A stretch of DNA of 58,161 bases from Spirochaetales bacterium (GCA_016928415.1 JAFGKU010000162.1:1-58161); one strand, 5' to 3'. Shown: positions 37,142-45,597, counted from the first letter of the stretch. Made by a program: numbers and translations. Notes: generated by a model from the sequence alone, not told the origin.

Positions 37142-37170
37142 AAGATAGCCCTTCCCTGGAAAAAAGTCAA
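37142..37170 (-). promoter_or_regulatory. Sigma-70 promoter of the seven-gene efflux operon
   Basis: On the minus strand, TTGACT (37170-37165), a 17-base spacer and TATCTT (37147-37142), immediately upstream of the operator. Confidence 0.85.
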
Positions 37171-37285
37171 GAGAAAGCGCCCAAAAAGTAATAAGTTTAC
37201 AAAAATCAGGCCCTTTATAACACTTTTGACCAATTTTATGAAAATCAGGGTAAAAAACAGAAATCTACATAGCAGTAAATAATGC

Positions 37286-37314
37286 TTGCCAGATTCAAAT
37301 ATCCATGATACTAT
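37286..37314 (+). promoter_or_regulatory. Sigma-70 promoter of the propeller lipoprotein gene
   Basis: TTGCCA (37286-37291), a 17-base spacer and TACTAT (37309-37314), with the start about 25 bases before ATG 37345. Confidence 0.7.
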
Positions 37315-37344
37315 GATTAAACATGTAATTATGGAGAAAACAAA

Positions 37345-38376
37345 ATGTTTCAAGGAAAAAAAACAAAAACAATACCCCTCGGGGGAATTATTCTTTCAGC
37401 CGCCCTGGTGATCATTACCGGCTGCAGCCTGCCTTTACCGGGCATCGGTCAAGCCGGATTGGAGAAAAATGCGGAAACCTCCAAAAGCATTCCGGGCTTC
37501 CCGGTATACAAATACATAAAAACTGTATTACCGTCAAATATCAGGTACAATCCCACGGGAGAATTCATTTTTCCCTGCGTGATTGACGCTTCCCTCCATC
37601 TGTCCGCCCCGCTGGCACGGTATTACCTCTACTATGCACCGCACAACGCCCCCGGCGGTATCTGCCTGGCCTATGCGAACAACATCGAAGGGCCTTACAC
37701 CGAGTACCCCGGCAATCCCATTGTCAGCCGGAACTGGCCCGGGAAATACAGCGTCTCGCACGTTTCCGCGGCCCAGGTGGTCTGGCTGCCGCAGTACAAT
37801 AAATACCTCATGTATTTCCACGGCGAGAACACGACGGTCCGCTGGGCATATTCCACGAACGGCGTCAACTGGGGATACGGGGGAGTCGCATTGACGGCGT
37901 CCCAGTTCGGCTCGGGTTACACCGAATGCTCTTACCAGAAAGTGTTCGAACACACCATCCCCGGAAAATCCAACCGGTACGTCATGTTTACCATGCTGCT
38001 TATCGGCACGGGAGACGGCAGGAAAATAGGCGTATCGATTTCCAATGATGGAAAAAAATTCACGCCCTATGATCCCAACCTCGTCAGGCCTGAAGGCGAT
38101 GGGGACACGAACCTCTCGGGGCCCTCGTTCTATCGGTTCTCAGGCGGTTTCAATGTCATCTATCACGGGAGCAAAGGTAATATCTATTTAACGGAAGTAG
38201 GAAGCGATTTTTCCCGGGAGAACCACAGAGGCGTCTTTCACGCTCCATTGGCCGGTGCGCCCGATTACGGGAGGTCAGCCGCCCCGTTCCTCATCACTGC
38301 CGATTCCGTAAGGTACATGTTTTACGAAGCAGGCGGCCGGGGCATCACCACCATCGCCCTCGCAAGGGGAAACTGA
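37345..38376 (+). CDS. Lipoprotein with a five-bladed-propeller glycosidase-like domain (GH43-like)
   Basis: 343 residues. Lipobox VIITGC (Cys27). The mature region has repeated propeller blades: RYYLYYAPHN and GICLAYANNIEGPYTEYPGNP, VWLPQYNKYLMYFHGEN, VRWAYSTNGVNWGY, IGVSISNDGKKFTPYDPN and NVIYHGSKGNIYLTEVGSDF, the arrangement of GH43/GH32-like or GH130-like enzymes. The catalytic acids cannot be assigned by eye, so it may bind or cleave an oligosaccharide. It has its own promoter, is divergent from the efflux operon, and converges on the LacI gene, whose sugar importer it may serve. Confidence 0.7.
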   Translation: MFQGKKTKTIPLGGIILSAALVIITGCSLPLPGIGQAGLEKNAETSKSIPGFPVYKYIKTVLPSNIRYNPTGEFIFPCVIDASLHLSAPLARYYLYYAPHNAPGGICLAYANNIEGPYTEYPGNPIVSRNWPGKYSVSHVSAAQVVWLPQYNKYLMYFHGENTTVRWAYSTNGVNWGYGGVALTASQFGSGYTECSYQKVFEHTIPGKSNRYVMFTMLLIGTGDGRKIGVSISNDGKKFTPYDPNLVRPEGDGDTNLSGPSFYRFSGGFNVIYHGSKGNIYLTEVGSDFSRENHRGVFHAPLAGAPDYGRSAAPFLITADSVRYMFYEAGGRGITTIALARGN

Positions 38377-38393
38377 GTCCGGGTATTTGATTT

Positions 38394-39404
38394 TCAGGAT
38401 TTAAAAGGAATCATCTGAAGGGGAATCATCCTGTGAACGGGAGAGTCTTCTGTCCCGTCTATCAGCTGGACGAGTAATTTGACAGCTTCCGTACCCAGTC
38501 TCTGCCGTTCGGATGTCCAGTGCGTCCATGTGACGGGCTGTCCCGTCCAGTTATCCTCAAGAATGAGAATCCGCTCCGGGGGAATGCCGGGAGCTTCCTT
38601 CTCTTCCTGGATTGAAAGCGCAGTCGTGATACGGTCAAAGACAACGGCTTCCGCTCCTTCAAGTGACTTTATTCCTTTTTTCACAGTGCCTGCTTCCGCC
38701 ATTTCTACGATTCCGGCCATTTCCATCCCTTTGAGGCCGGCTGCTTCCTTTAAAAAAACTTCCCGGTCCGAGTAGGGCTCGTAAGCCTTTGTCTGGCTTT
38801 TCACATAAAGAAAGCTTTTTACGCCTTCCGATGACAGGTAATCAAGCAGGGAGTGAATGATGGTTCTGTAATCGAACGTCACCCAGTTCGTTTCACAGCC
38901 TTTAATCTCCCTGCGGCCCACAAAAACAATCGGGAAATTACGGTCGATCAGGGACTTCAATCTCTCTTCGACCCTGTGTACGCCAATCATTATGGCCCCG
39001 TCCGCCATTAAAATACGGGAAAACTTGGATGTACTTTCCTCGTCCAGCGGCCTGTTGTTTAAAATAAGCAGGTCGAATCCCTGTTTTTCCGCTTCCTCTT
39101 CAATGCCGACAAAAAAAGGATAATACTCGTTCCTCGCATCAACGGGAAACACCTTTTCAAAGGTAAAAACCACGATAAGTGAATTTTTACCGCCTTTTAA
39201 AGCCCGTGCCAGCAAATTGGGAACATATCCCATTTTCCTGGCGGCTTTCAGGATTTCTTTACGCGTCTGGTCCGAAACCCGGATCGTTCCCGTTGTTTTC
39301 CGCCTCAAAACGGCGGAAACGGTTGCATAGGAAACACCCGTGGCCCGGGCTATATCCTTCAGGGTAATTTTCTTGAATGGTTCACTGCCGCCATGATCTG
39401 TCAT
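38394..39404 (-). CDS. LacI-family transcriptional regulator
   Basis: 336 residues. The DNA-binding head is canonical: ITLKDIARATGVSYATVSAVL (13-33) and the hinge helix GYVPNLLARALKGGK (about 59-73). The sugar-binding domain is recognisable (GIEEEAEKQGFDLLILN, MADGAIMIGVHRVEERLKSL, FDRITTALSI) but shorter at its end than average. It lies 93 bases downstream of the sugar permease genes on the same strand, so it probably controls that importer and perhaps the propeller lipoprotein. No LacI-type operator could be picked out by eye upstream of 42530. Confidence 0.9.
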   Translation of the reverse strand: MTDHGGSEPFKKITLKDIARATGVSYATVSAVLRRKTTGTIRVSDQTRKEILKAARKMGYVPNLLARALKGGKNSLIVVFTFEKVFPVDARNEYYPFFVGIEEEAEKQGFDLLILNNRPLDEESTSKFSRILMADGAIMIGVHRVEERLKSLIDRNFPIVFVGRREIKGCETNWVTFDYRTIIHSLLDYLSSEGVKSFLYVKSQTKAYEPYSDREVFLKEAAGLKGMEMAGIVEMAEAGTVKKGIKSLEGAEAVVFDRITTALSIQEEKEAPGIPPERILILEDNWTGQPVTWTHWTSERQRLGTEAVKLLVQLIDGTEDSPVHRMIPLQMIPFKS

Positions 39405-39497
39405 ACGGGCTTATCATACAATGAAAGCGCCTTTTGTTACCAGAACCTTTTTAAAATCCTCGGTCTCCCGGGCAGGGTCATCAGGTATTTCCTCGAG

Positions 39498-40349
39498 TTA
39501 TTCCTTGAGTCCGGAACTCACCATGGCACTCCTTATCTTCGATTGAAACAGGGCATAGACCAGGAAAACAGGAAGCACGGAAAGGGTGGTCGCCGCAAGC
39601 TGGATATTCCATCGGGGAAGTCCGTATGTATCGCTGAAATTCGCCAGGGAGAGCGGAAGCGTAAAATTATTCAGGCTGTCGATGAACACAAGAGGTTCCA
39701 GGAACAAATTCCAGCTGAAAAGAAAACAGAGAATAGATGCGGAGCCGATGACCGGCCAGGCAAGCGGTGCGATTATTCGAAAAAAAGTACGGGCCGTTGA
39801 AAGGCCGTCGATGGCAGCCGCCTCTTCCAGTTCCCTGGGAAACGTTATGAAATATTGACGCATCATGAAGGAGGAAAACGCGCCCTGCGCCCCGAAAACA
39901 GCCAAAAGGATGAGCGGAAACAGGGTGTCCGTTAAACCGAAATCGTTCATCTGGAAGAAAAGGGGTACGATCGTTATCTCCACGGGCATCATTAAAGCCG
40001 TCAATAGAAGGATAAAGGCTGCCGTCCGTCCGGGAAAGCGTATGCGGGCAAAGGCATAACCGGACAATGACGCCACGATAATATTGCCGGCAGTTCCCGC
40101 CACGGCAACCACAATGCTGTTCAGGTAATGAAGGGCGAACGGCTGGTGGACAAAAACTTCAATGTAATTCGACCATAGCCATGAAGAGGGCAGCAGGGAC
40201 GGCAGGCCGAAAATCCCGGCCGCCGTGTTCAATGAATTCACCGTCATCCACCAGAAGGGGTAGATAAACGGGAGACAGGCAAGCAGAACAAATGAAAGGA
40301 GTCCCATTTTTTTCACGATGCGAAGATAAGCCCGGTCATTTCTCTTCAT
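39498..40349 (-). CDS. Sugar ABC transporter permease (MalG/AraQ type)
   Basis: 283 residues with six predicted membrane helices. The EAA coupling motif is FPRELEEAAAIDGLSTARTFFRIIAPLAWP (about 174-204; the core is EEAAAIDG). It ends in a typical SxKIRSAMVSSGLKE tail. It is the second permease of a carbohydrate importer. The ATG lies 14 bases inside the end of the first permease gene, so the two are coupled. Confidence 0.94.
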   Translation of the reverse strand: MKRNDRAYLRIVKKMGLLSFVLLACLPFIYPFWWMTVNSLNTAAGIFGLPSLLPSSWLWSNYIEVFVHQPFALHYLNSIVVAVAGTAGNIIVASLSGYAFARIRFPGRTAAFILLLTALMMPVEITIVPLFFQMNDFGLTDTLFPLILLAVFGAQGAFSSFMMRQYFITFPRELEEAAAIDGLSTARTFFRIIAPLAWPVIGSASILCFLFSWNLFLEPLVFIDSLNNFTLPLSLANFSDTYGLPRWNIQLAATTLSVLPVFLVYALFQSKIRSAMVSSGLKE

Positions 40350-41256
40350 GGTAAGACACCTTCCTCCTCACGGCCCATTGGGCCACGGTCAAACCAAGCA
40401 CGATAAAAAACAGGATTACCGATACGGCGGAGGCCTCCCCCATCCGGAACATTTTGAATCCGATGTGGTAGATATAATAAACCAGGACCATCGTCGAACC
40501 TTCGGGTCCTCCGTCTGTCATGAGTTTTATGGTATCGAAAACACGCAGGCTCCCGATGACGGTGACAATCGTTACCATGAGAAAAGCTGGCATGAGCAGC
40601 GGAAGCTTGATCCGGAACAGCATCATCCATCCATTAGCCCCGTCAATGCGCGCCGCCTCCAGCAGAGTTTCGGGAATATTGATAATGGCACTCATAAAAA
40701 TCAGGACGTTCAACCCGAGATTCTTGATGACACGGCTGGCAATGACGCTCGCCATGGCCCATCCCGGCTCCCGCAGGTAGTTGGGTCCCGTAATGCCGAA
40801 CAGGGCAAGAAAGGAATTAAGCACCCCCTGTTCGCCGCCCTGGAGGAAAAGCTTCCAGACGATCGACCAGGCGACCGCGGATGTTACCACGGGGAGAAAA
40901 ATCAATGACCGCACAACACCCGCACCCCTGAACCTGCGTACCAGAAGAAAAGCGAACGCCAGGGAGAACCCGACGCTCAACGGGACAATCCCGGCGGAAA
41001 AAATCAGGGAATTAAACAGGGTTTTATAGAACATATCATCCGTTGCCAGTTGCACGTAATTATCCAGACCAACATAGTTCACGGTGCCGAACAGCAGGTT
41101 TCTTTCCTGCAGGGAAAAATAAAATACGGAAACCAGGGGAACAAGTACGAAGACAATGAATCCTATCATCTGGGGGGCGATGAAAAGCCACCCCGTCATG
41201 ATTTCAGAAAGGAGGACCCCGTTTATTTTACGCTTCCTTGATGTGCGGCCGGCCAT
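40336..41256 (-). CDS. Sugar ABC transporter permease (MalF/UgpA type)
   Basis: 306 residues from ATG 41256, six bases after the binding-protein stop; the longer frame to 41334 overlaps that gene and was rejected. Six membrane helices; the EAA motif is PETLLEAARIDGANGWMMLF followed by RIKLPLLMPAF (about 190-220). With the second permease it forms the importer channel. The ATPase is missing here; families of this type often use a shared MsmK/UgpC-like ATPase encoded elsewhere. Confidence 0.94.
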   Translation of the reverse strand: MAGRTSRKRKINGVLLSEIMTGWLFIAPQMIGFIVFVLVPLVSVFYFSLQERNLLFGTVNYVGLDNYVQLATDDMFYKTLFNSLIFSAGIVPLSVGFSLAFAFLLVRRFRGAGVVRSLIFLPVVTSAVAWSIVWKLFLQGGEQGVLNSFLALFGITGPNYLREPGWAMASVIASRVIKNLGLNVLIFMSAIINIPETLLEAARIDGANGWMMLFRIKLPLLMPAFLMVTIVTVIGSLRVFDTIKLMTDGGPEGSTMVLVYYIYHIGFKMFRMGEASAVSVILFFIVLGLTVAQWAVRRKVSYHEEK

Positions 41257-41261
41257 TAAAC

Positions 41262-42530
41262 CTATTTTATATATTTCCGCATGATTTGTGCAATCTGTTT
41301 GAGCAGGGCTTTTACGTCCGCATCCGGCCTCCACAGCCTGTCAAAAAGCGGTCTTGTCTCCAGTTCGATCTGTGGAAACAGGGAATGTGCCGGCATTATA
41401 CACCCCTTCCTGATGGATTCCGCCACGGTGGTTTTCATGATATCGGCGCTTAAAAAAGCATTGGAATTAAAAAACGCTTTATCGTTCAATACGGACAAAC
41501 GCGCCGGAGGCCAGATTCCCGCCATCCGGGCGACACAGTGCGATGACGTCATATATGCGACAAGCTTCGCGGCTACTTCTTTATGCTTCCCCCTGGAAAA
41601 AGCCCCGATCGCCGCCTGCCCGATGACCGGGCAGTAGCCTGCGGGGCCTTTCGGCATCGGGACGATTCCCCATACCCAGTCAACGGATGCCAGCTTGGAA
41701 ACCCGGGACAACTGCCCGAAGGTCATGGCGGCCGCACCGGTAAAAAAATCACTAAGGCTGCCGGGGGGAACAATGGAATGATCCACGGTAAGCATTTCGT
41801 GAATCAGGGTGATGGCCTTTACCGACGGCTCTGCGTCTATCAGCACGCTTTTCCCCTTCCATACATCACCGCCGTATGAACGGATAACAGGCACGAGGGT
41901 ATGCCATATCCTGGCGTCATACATCTGCCCGTCCGTCCCCTGGAAGCCGTAAACCCCGGTTGCCTTTTTTACTTTGAGGGCGGATTCACGGAATGCCGCC
42001 CAGGTCCAGGTATCTTTCTCCAGGAGAGCATCCGGTGCCGGGATACCCGCTTTCCTGAACAGGTCCCTGTTGTAAAAAACGAAAAACGGTGAGGTGGAAA
42101 AAGGAATGGCGTATGTTCTCCCTTCCCTTTGCCAGAGCTGCATGGCAGGGGCAATGAAGTCACCAGGATCATAATCCTTCAATGCATCCGTAAGGTCCAC
42201 GAGGGTGTGGGCATCGATAAAGCCGGGAGCCGTGGTTTCCAGTATCCATCCCAGGTCCGGCGGGTTGACTCCCTGTAATTGAAGCACGAGTTTGGTCGTA
42301 TATTCACTGAAAGGAATGGTTTGGAAATCAACCGTTACCTCGGCACCTGATTTCGCATTAAACTCGTCTATGAACGACTGAAGCAGCGCAATCTGGTCCC
42401 TGTTCCCGGTCCATATTGTGAATGTGAGATTCATCGGTGAGGAATACAGGTCCTGGAGGGTTACTAAAAACAATACGATCAAAACCAGGATTATTTTTTC
42501 AATTCGTGCATAATGACTCTTTTTAAGCAT
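41262..42530 (-). CDS. Extracellular sugar-binding protein (ABC importer, family 1)
   Basis: 422 residues. The N-terminal signal or anchor (about 10-31) ends QDLYSSP. The mature protein starts with the family 1 pattern LTFTIWTGNRDQIALLQSFIDEFN, then PDLGWILETTAPGFIDAHTLVDLTDAL and the AIPFSTSPFFVFYNRDLFRKAGI block; the C-terminal lobe has GAFSRGKHKEVAAKLVAYM. There is no lipobox Cys, so it may be periplasmic or anchored by its N-terminus. It is the first gene of the importer operon. The substrate is unknown; the LacI regulator and propeller protein suggest an oligosaccharide. Confidence 0.9.
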   Translation of the reverse strand: MLKKSHYARIEKIILVLIVLFLVTLQDLYSSPMNLTFTIWTGNRDQIALLQSFIDEFNAKSGAEVTVDFQTIPFSEYTTKLVLQLQGVNPPDLGWILETTAPGFIDAHTLVDLTDALKDYDPGDFIAPAMQLWQREGRTYAIPFSTSPFFVFYNRDLFRKAGIPAPDALLEKDTWTWAAFRESALKVKKATGVYGFQGTDGQMYDARIWHTLVPVIRSYGGDVWKGKSVLIDAEPSVKAITLIHEMLTVDHSIVPPGSLSDFFTGAAAMTFGQLSRVSKLASVDWVWGIVPMPKGPAGYCPVIGQAAIGAFSRGKHKEVAAKLVAYMTSSHCVARMAGIWPPARLSVLNDKAFFNSNAFLSADIMKTTVAESIRKGCIMPAHSLFPQIELETRPLFDRLWRPDADVKALLKQIAQIMRKYIK

Positions 42531-42588
42531 TCAGGACCTCACTGGTATTCTAACACTTTTTATTGATTTTTTTCAGGGTATTATAAGA

Positions 42589-42675
42589 GCAATTCTCATT
42601 TTGAAACGTACTCCTATATCAAAATTTACTCTTAAAACATGAAAGTGCTTTCTAATCGGTTAAATTGAGAATTGC
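42589..42675. repeat. Inverted repeat in the divergent binding-protein/TetR region
   Basis: GCAATTCTCA (42589-42598) and its exact complement TGAGAATTGC (42666-42675) lie 67 bases apart in the 253-base gap between two divergent genes. They could be paired operator half-regions for looping, or chance. Confidence 0.45.
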
Positions 42676-42717
42676 TGCCATTATAAAAAGTCTGATTATA
42701 ATTCTTATGAAAAAGGC

Positions 42718-42771
42718 TTGACGAATACCTTATCCTGGTTTAAATTATTACTGACTGATAGTCAGTCAGTA
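42718..42771 (+). promoter_or_regulatory. Promoter and TetR-type operator of the regulator gene at 42784
   Basis: TTGACG (42718-42723), a 17-base spacer and TAAATT (42741-42746) are followed at once by the palindrome ACTGACTGA-TAG-TCAGTCAGT (42750-42770, one further outer pair). The operator covers the start site and ends 12 bases before the ATG. A second copy of the motif lies at 43609. Confidence 0.88.
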
Positions 42772-42783
42772 TAAGGAACCGAT

Positions 42784-43491
42784 ATGACACGAATTTCAAA
42801 AGAACCGGAAATCAGGAAAGAAGAAATACTCAATGCGGCTCAAATGCTGTTTTACACCAAAGGATATCAAAAGACCTCGGTCAGCGATATTGTCCAATCG
42901 CTCAATGTGGCCCAGGGGACATTTTATTATCACTTCAAATCCAAACTCGATGTCCTGGAGAAAATGACGGACAGGGTCATTGGCGCTATTGTCGGAAAAC
43001 TCAGTAACCTGTTGAAGGTAAATGACGATGCCATTAAAAAACTGAACAGGATTTTTGAAGAAACGGCAGAGCTTAAAATGGCCAGAAAAGAAGTCATTAT
43101 CCTGTTACAGGTGCTTTACACGGATGACAATGTTCTGCTCCGGGATAAGATCAATCAGAAATCCATTGCCAAAGCAGCCCCCTTTTATTCCGAGGTTATC
43201 AGGCAGGGCATAAAAGAAGGCGTTTTTTATCCCGTTGATCCGGATGTCACCGGCATTATTATAATGGAGATTATAGTCAACGCGAATGAAGCAATCAGCA
43301 GGATAATCCTGGACAGCAGGGACAGTAAAAAGGCAATTCAACGCATAAAGGAACGCATGGATATGTTTGCCTTTACCGTTGAAAAAATACTGGGAGCTCC
43401 GGAGGGGAGTTTCAAGGGGTATAACCTTGAGCACGTTAAAAAATTATTTACTAAAGAAAATTCCGCCTTACGTGGCGGCTTGCCACCATAG
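42784..43491 (+). CDS. TetR/AcrR-family regulator
   Basis: 235 residues. The N-terminal helix-turn-helix is canonical (IRKEEILNAAQMLFYTKGYQKTS, then SLNVAQGTFYYHFKSKLDVL). The ligand domain (60-190) is helical and divergent. The operator directly upstream and a matching one before the methyltransferase gene show that it probably represses both. AAGGA lies seven bases before the ATG. The C-terminus reads LRGGLPP, encoded by a small GTGGC/GCCAC hairpin. Confidence 0.92.
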   Translation: MTRISKEPEIRKEEILNAAQMLFYTKGYQKTSVSDIVQSLNVAQGTFYYHFKSKLDVLEKMTDRVIGAIVGKLSNLLKVNDDAIKKLNRIFEETAELKMARKEVIILLQVLYTDDNVLLRDKINQKSIAKAAPFYSEVIRQGIKEGVFYPVDPDVTGIIIMEIIVNANEAISRIILDSRDSKKAIQRIKERMDMFAFTVEKILGAPEGSFKGYNLEHVKKLFTKENSALRGGLPP

Positions 43492-43516
43492 GCGGCGGTT
43501 AACTTGACCATATGGC

Positions 43517-43584
43517 ACCTCTAAAACTACCTTTTAAGGTTGTATTCCGAATAAAAACCCTTAAAAATCGAGGTTTTTAGAGGT
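43517..43584. repeat. Inverted repeat upstream of the methyltransferase promoter
   Basis: ACCTCTAAAAC (43517-43527) and its near-complement GTTTTTAGAGGT (43573-43584) bracket an inner CCTTTTAAGG palindrome (43530-43539). There is no T-tract of terminator type on the plus strand. It may be an RNA hairpin in the tail of the TetR transcript. A related ACCTCTAAAAAAC word occurs at about 27061. Confidence 0.55.
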
Positions 43585-43601
43585 CCCGATAATTTTTTTT
43601 A

Positions 43602-43626
43602 TATAATGACCGACTGGCAGTCAGTC
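43602..43626 (+). promoter_or_regulatory. TATAAT box and TetR-type operator before the methyltransferase
   Basis: TATAAT (43602-43607) is followed directly by ACCGACTGGCAGTCAGTC (43609-43626). Aligned on GACTG-NNN-GTCAGT it matches the operator at 42750 at 15 of 18 positions. No good -35 box is visible 17 bases upstream. Confidence 0.82.
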
Positions 43627-43643
43627 CAAACAGGAGGTAGAAA

Positions 43644-44519
43644 ATGAAAGAGGCACAAAAATCTTCAATAGGCGCAGCTTTTTTCAGGGCTGTGGAAATG
43701 CTGTATCCGGAAGGAAAACGGCTTTTCAATGATCCGTACGCGGAAAACTATTTAACATTGCCGTATAAATTTTTTCTGCAACTTATGAAAAACCCGGAAA
43801 AATTCAAGTCGTTAATGGAAGTGCGTGAAAAAATGACTCCCGGCCTGCTTGGCTGGATGTACTGCAGAACACGGTATATCGATGATGTTCTTGAAAAATG
43901 CCTGGCAGATGGCAGTATCGATGCCGTAGTAAACCTTGGAGCCGGGATGGATACGAGAGTTTTCAGGATACCCGGGATCGAAAAAATTCCCTATTTCGAA
44001 ATCGACCATCCCTCGGTTATCCGGTTCAAACGGAAAAAAAATAATAAATTCATGAAACAGGTTCCGGAGAATCTTGTTTATGTTCCGGTGGATTTCAACA
44101 GGCAGGATTTTAAAAAGGAATTGAAGCAGGCCGGGTATTCTGAGGAAATGCGGGCCCTCTTTATCTGGGAAGGAGTGACCCAGTATATACCCAAAGAAGT
44201 GAACGAGGATACCTTCTCCTTTTTTTCAAAAACAAAAAAAGGTTCTCTGACAGTGTTCACCTATATTCCGTCAGCATTTCTCCAGGGGTCATTCATCCCG
44301 GCCGGTCTTGAGAAATTCCATGATTCCGTAGTGAATAAAAAGAAGCTTTGGATTCACGGCTATAATCCTTCCGGATTACAGTCATTCCTAAGCCGGTATA
44401 ATATAGTTCTGGAAGAAGACAATGGGGCCAAAGAGTTTCTTCCCCGGTATATCGAACCGGTTCAACCCGGGGTATCCGTGTTTGAAATTGAGAGGACAGC
44501 GCTTGGCAAAGTTATATAA
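43644..44519 (+). CDS. SAM-dependent methyltransferase of the LCMT/TIGR00027 family
   Basis: 291 residues. The SAM site VVNLGAGMDTRVFRI (about 95-109) with the following YFEIDHP acidic loop, the N-terminal RTRYIDDVL segment and the central FIWEGVTQYIPKEV block are diagnostic of the leucine carboxyl methyltransferase-like family that also includes polyketide O-methyltransferases. The substrate is unknown. GGAGG lies 6 bases before the ATG. It is transcribed from a promoter with the same operator as the TetR gene before it, so the repressor's ligand is probably the substrate or inducer of this enzyme. Confidence 0.9.
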   Translation: MKEAQKSSIGAAFFRAVEMLYPEGKRLFNDPYAENYLTLPYKFFLQLMKNPEKFKSLMEVREKMTPGLLGWMYCRTRYIDDVLEKCLADGSIDAVVNLGAGMDTRVFRIPGIEKIPYFEIDHPSVIRFKRKKNNKFMKQVPENLVYVPVDFNRQDFKKELKQAGYSEEMRALFIWEGVTQYIPKEVNEDTFSFFSKTKKGSLTVFTYIPSAFLQGSFIPAGLEKFHDSVVNKKKLWIHGYNPSGLQSFLSRYNIVLEEDNGAKEFLPRYIEPVQPGVSVFEIERTALGKVI

Positions 44520-44643
44520 CGCGGTTTTCTCCCCTGTGCATAGACAGGCGGAACATTGATTCATACGGTCAGACGGGTTATAGCCCGTCCCAAATGAATA
44601 GATATTTCTTTATCCTCCTGTTATAATCAGCGGGGAGAATTTT

Positions 44644-45495
44644 ATGGAAAAAGAGGAATTGTTTTCAAAACCTGTGTACAGAAACATGATGGCCTGGATC
44701 GAAAGTGAAAGTACCATCCGCTCGCTGATCCTTGTCGGCTCATTGGCCAAGGACGGCTACATCGATCAATGGTCGGATTTCGATGTGAGCGCCTTCTGTA
44801 CGGACACAGGGCCCTTTAATGACCTGGAAAAATGGACCTCGAAACTGGGACGGCTGATTGCCTGTGAGCGGAACCAAAACGAGGGTGGCACGACGAATCT
44901 CCTCGTGTTCGATGACGGCACCGAGGTGGATATCACGTTCGAACCCCTTAAAATCCTCGAAGAGATGGTAAACAGCGGGACAATCGACCCGATGTACGAT
45001 CAGGGGTACAGGGTTCTGGGTGACAAGGACGGACTCGCCGGTCAACTGGTTCCGCCCACGGGTACGGGGGAACTGGTGGTCAAACCGGAACGGGCGGAAT
45101 TTTTTAGAATTGTCAACATGTTCTGGTATGAGGCGTACAAGGTCGGCAAGGCATTGCACCGTCACGACATGTGGCACTCAAAGTACTGCAACTGGGATAC
45201 CAAGGAATGCCTCATACGGATGATCGAGTGGCATGAATCGGCACAAAAGGGATGGCTGCTTAGCCGGAGCTATTATGCCAAGAAAATGAAAAACTGGGTG
45301 AGCGCCGAGATAATGAAGGAAACCCGGGAAGTATTTTCAGGCATGGATGTAACCGACAGCTGGCGCGATCTTTCGGCATCCATGCGGCGGTTTCACAGAC
45401 TGAGTTCTGCGACGGCACGAATGGGCGGATTTAAGTACACGGATGATTCAGCCCGGGCAGCCATGAAAATCATCTCTTCCATGCAGTCCCGATAA
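44644..45495 (+). CDS. Aminoglycoside 6-adenylyltransferase-like (ANT(6)) protein
   Basis: 283 residues. The nucleotidyltransferase core is intact: LVGSLAKDGYIDQWSDFDV (about 31-49; the GS and the metal Asp residues in SDFDV) and EVDITFEPL (third Asp). The helical C-terminal half has RIVNMFWYEAYKVGKAL and MWHSKYCNWDTKECLIRMIEWH, as in streptomycin adenylyltransferases. It could modify an aminoglycoside or another small molecule; chromosomal relatives often have no proven substrate. GGGGAG is eight bases before the ATG. No mobile element is adjacent. Confidence 0.85.
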   Translation: MEKEELFSKPVYRNMMAWIESESTIRSLILVGSLAKDGYIDQWSDFDVSAFCTDTGPFNDLEKWTSKLGRLIACERNQNEGGTTNLLVFDDGTEVDITFEPLKILEEMVNSGTIDPMYDQGYRVLGDKDGLAGQLVPPTGTGELVVKPERAEFFRIVNMFWYEAYKVGKALHRHDMWHSKYCNWDTKECLIRMIEWHESAQKGWLLSRSYYAKKMKNWVSAEIMKETREVFSGMDVTDSWRDLSASMRRFHRLSSATARMGGFKYTDDSARAAMKIISSMQSR

Positions 45496-45549
45496 TGAAT
45501 AAAATTCTTATTTGAAGTTCAGTGATTTTTTACCGAAACCCTCATTCGC

Positions 45550-45578
45550 TTGACAGGGCTGCCGGAGTCACTTACTAT
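45550..45578 (+). promoter_or_regulatory. Sigma-70 promoter of the decarboxylase gamma-beta pair
   Basis: TTGACA (45550-45555), a 17-base spacer and TACTAT (45573-45578), with the start about 14 bases before the gamma ATG at 45598. Confidence 0.85.
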
Positions 45579-45597
45579 TTAGTAACAGGGAGGAATT

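Noticed and set aside
36442..37353. Long 303-residue version of the TetR protein with a hydrophobic N-terminus
   Set aside because: The extra 87 codons cover the promoter and operator and lack a ribosome site; ATG 37092 has AGGAGG.
37615..37632. A second sigma-54-like TGGCACGG element
   Set aside because: It lies inside the propeller gene and lacks the -12 GC.
44644..45495. ANT(6)-like gene as part of a mobile resistance island
   Set aside because: No transposase, integrase or terminal repeats flank it, and composition looks like the neighbours.
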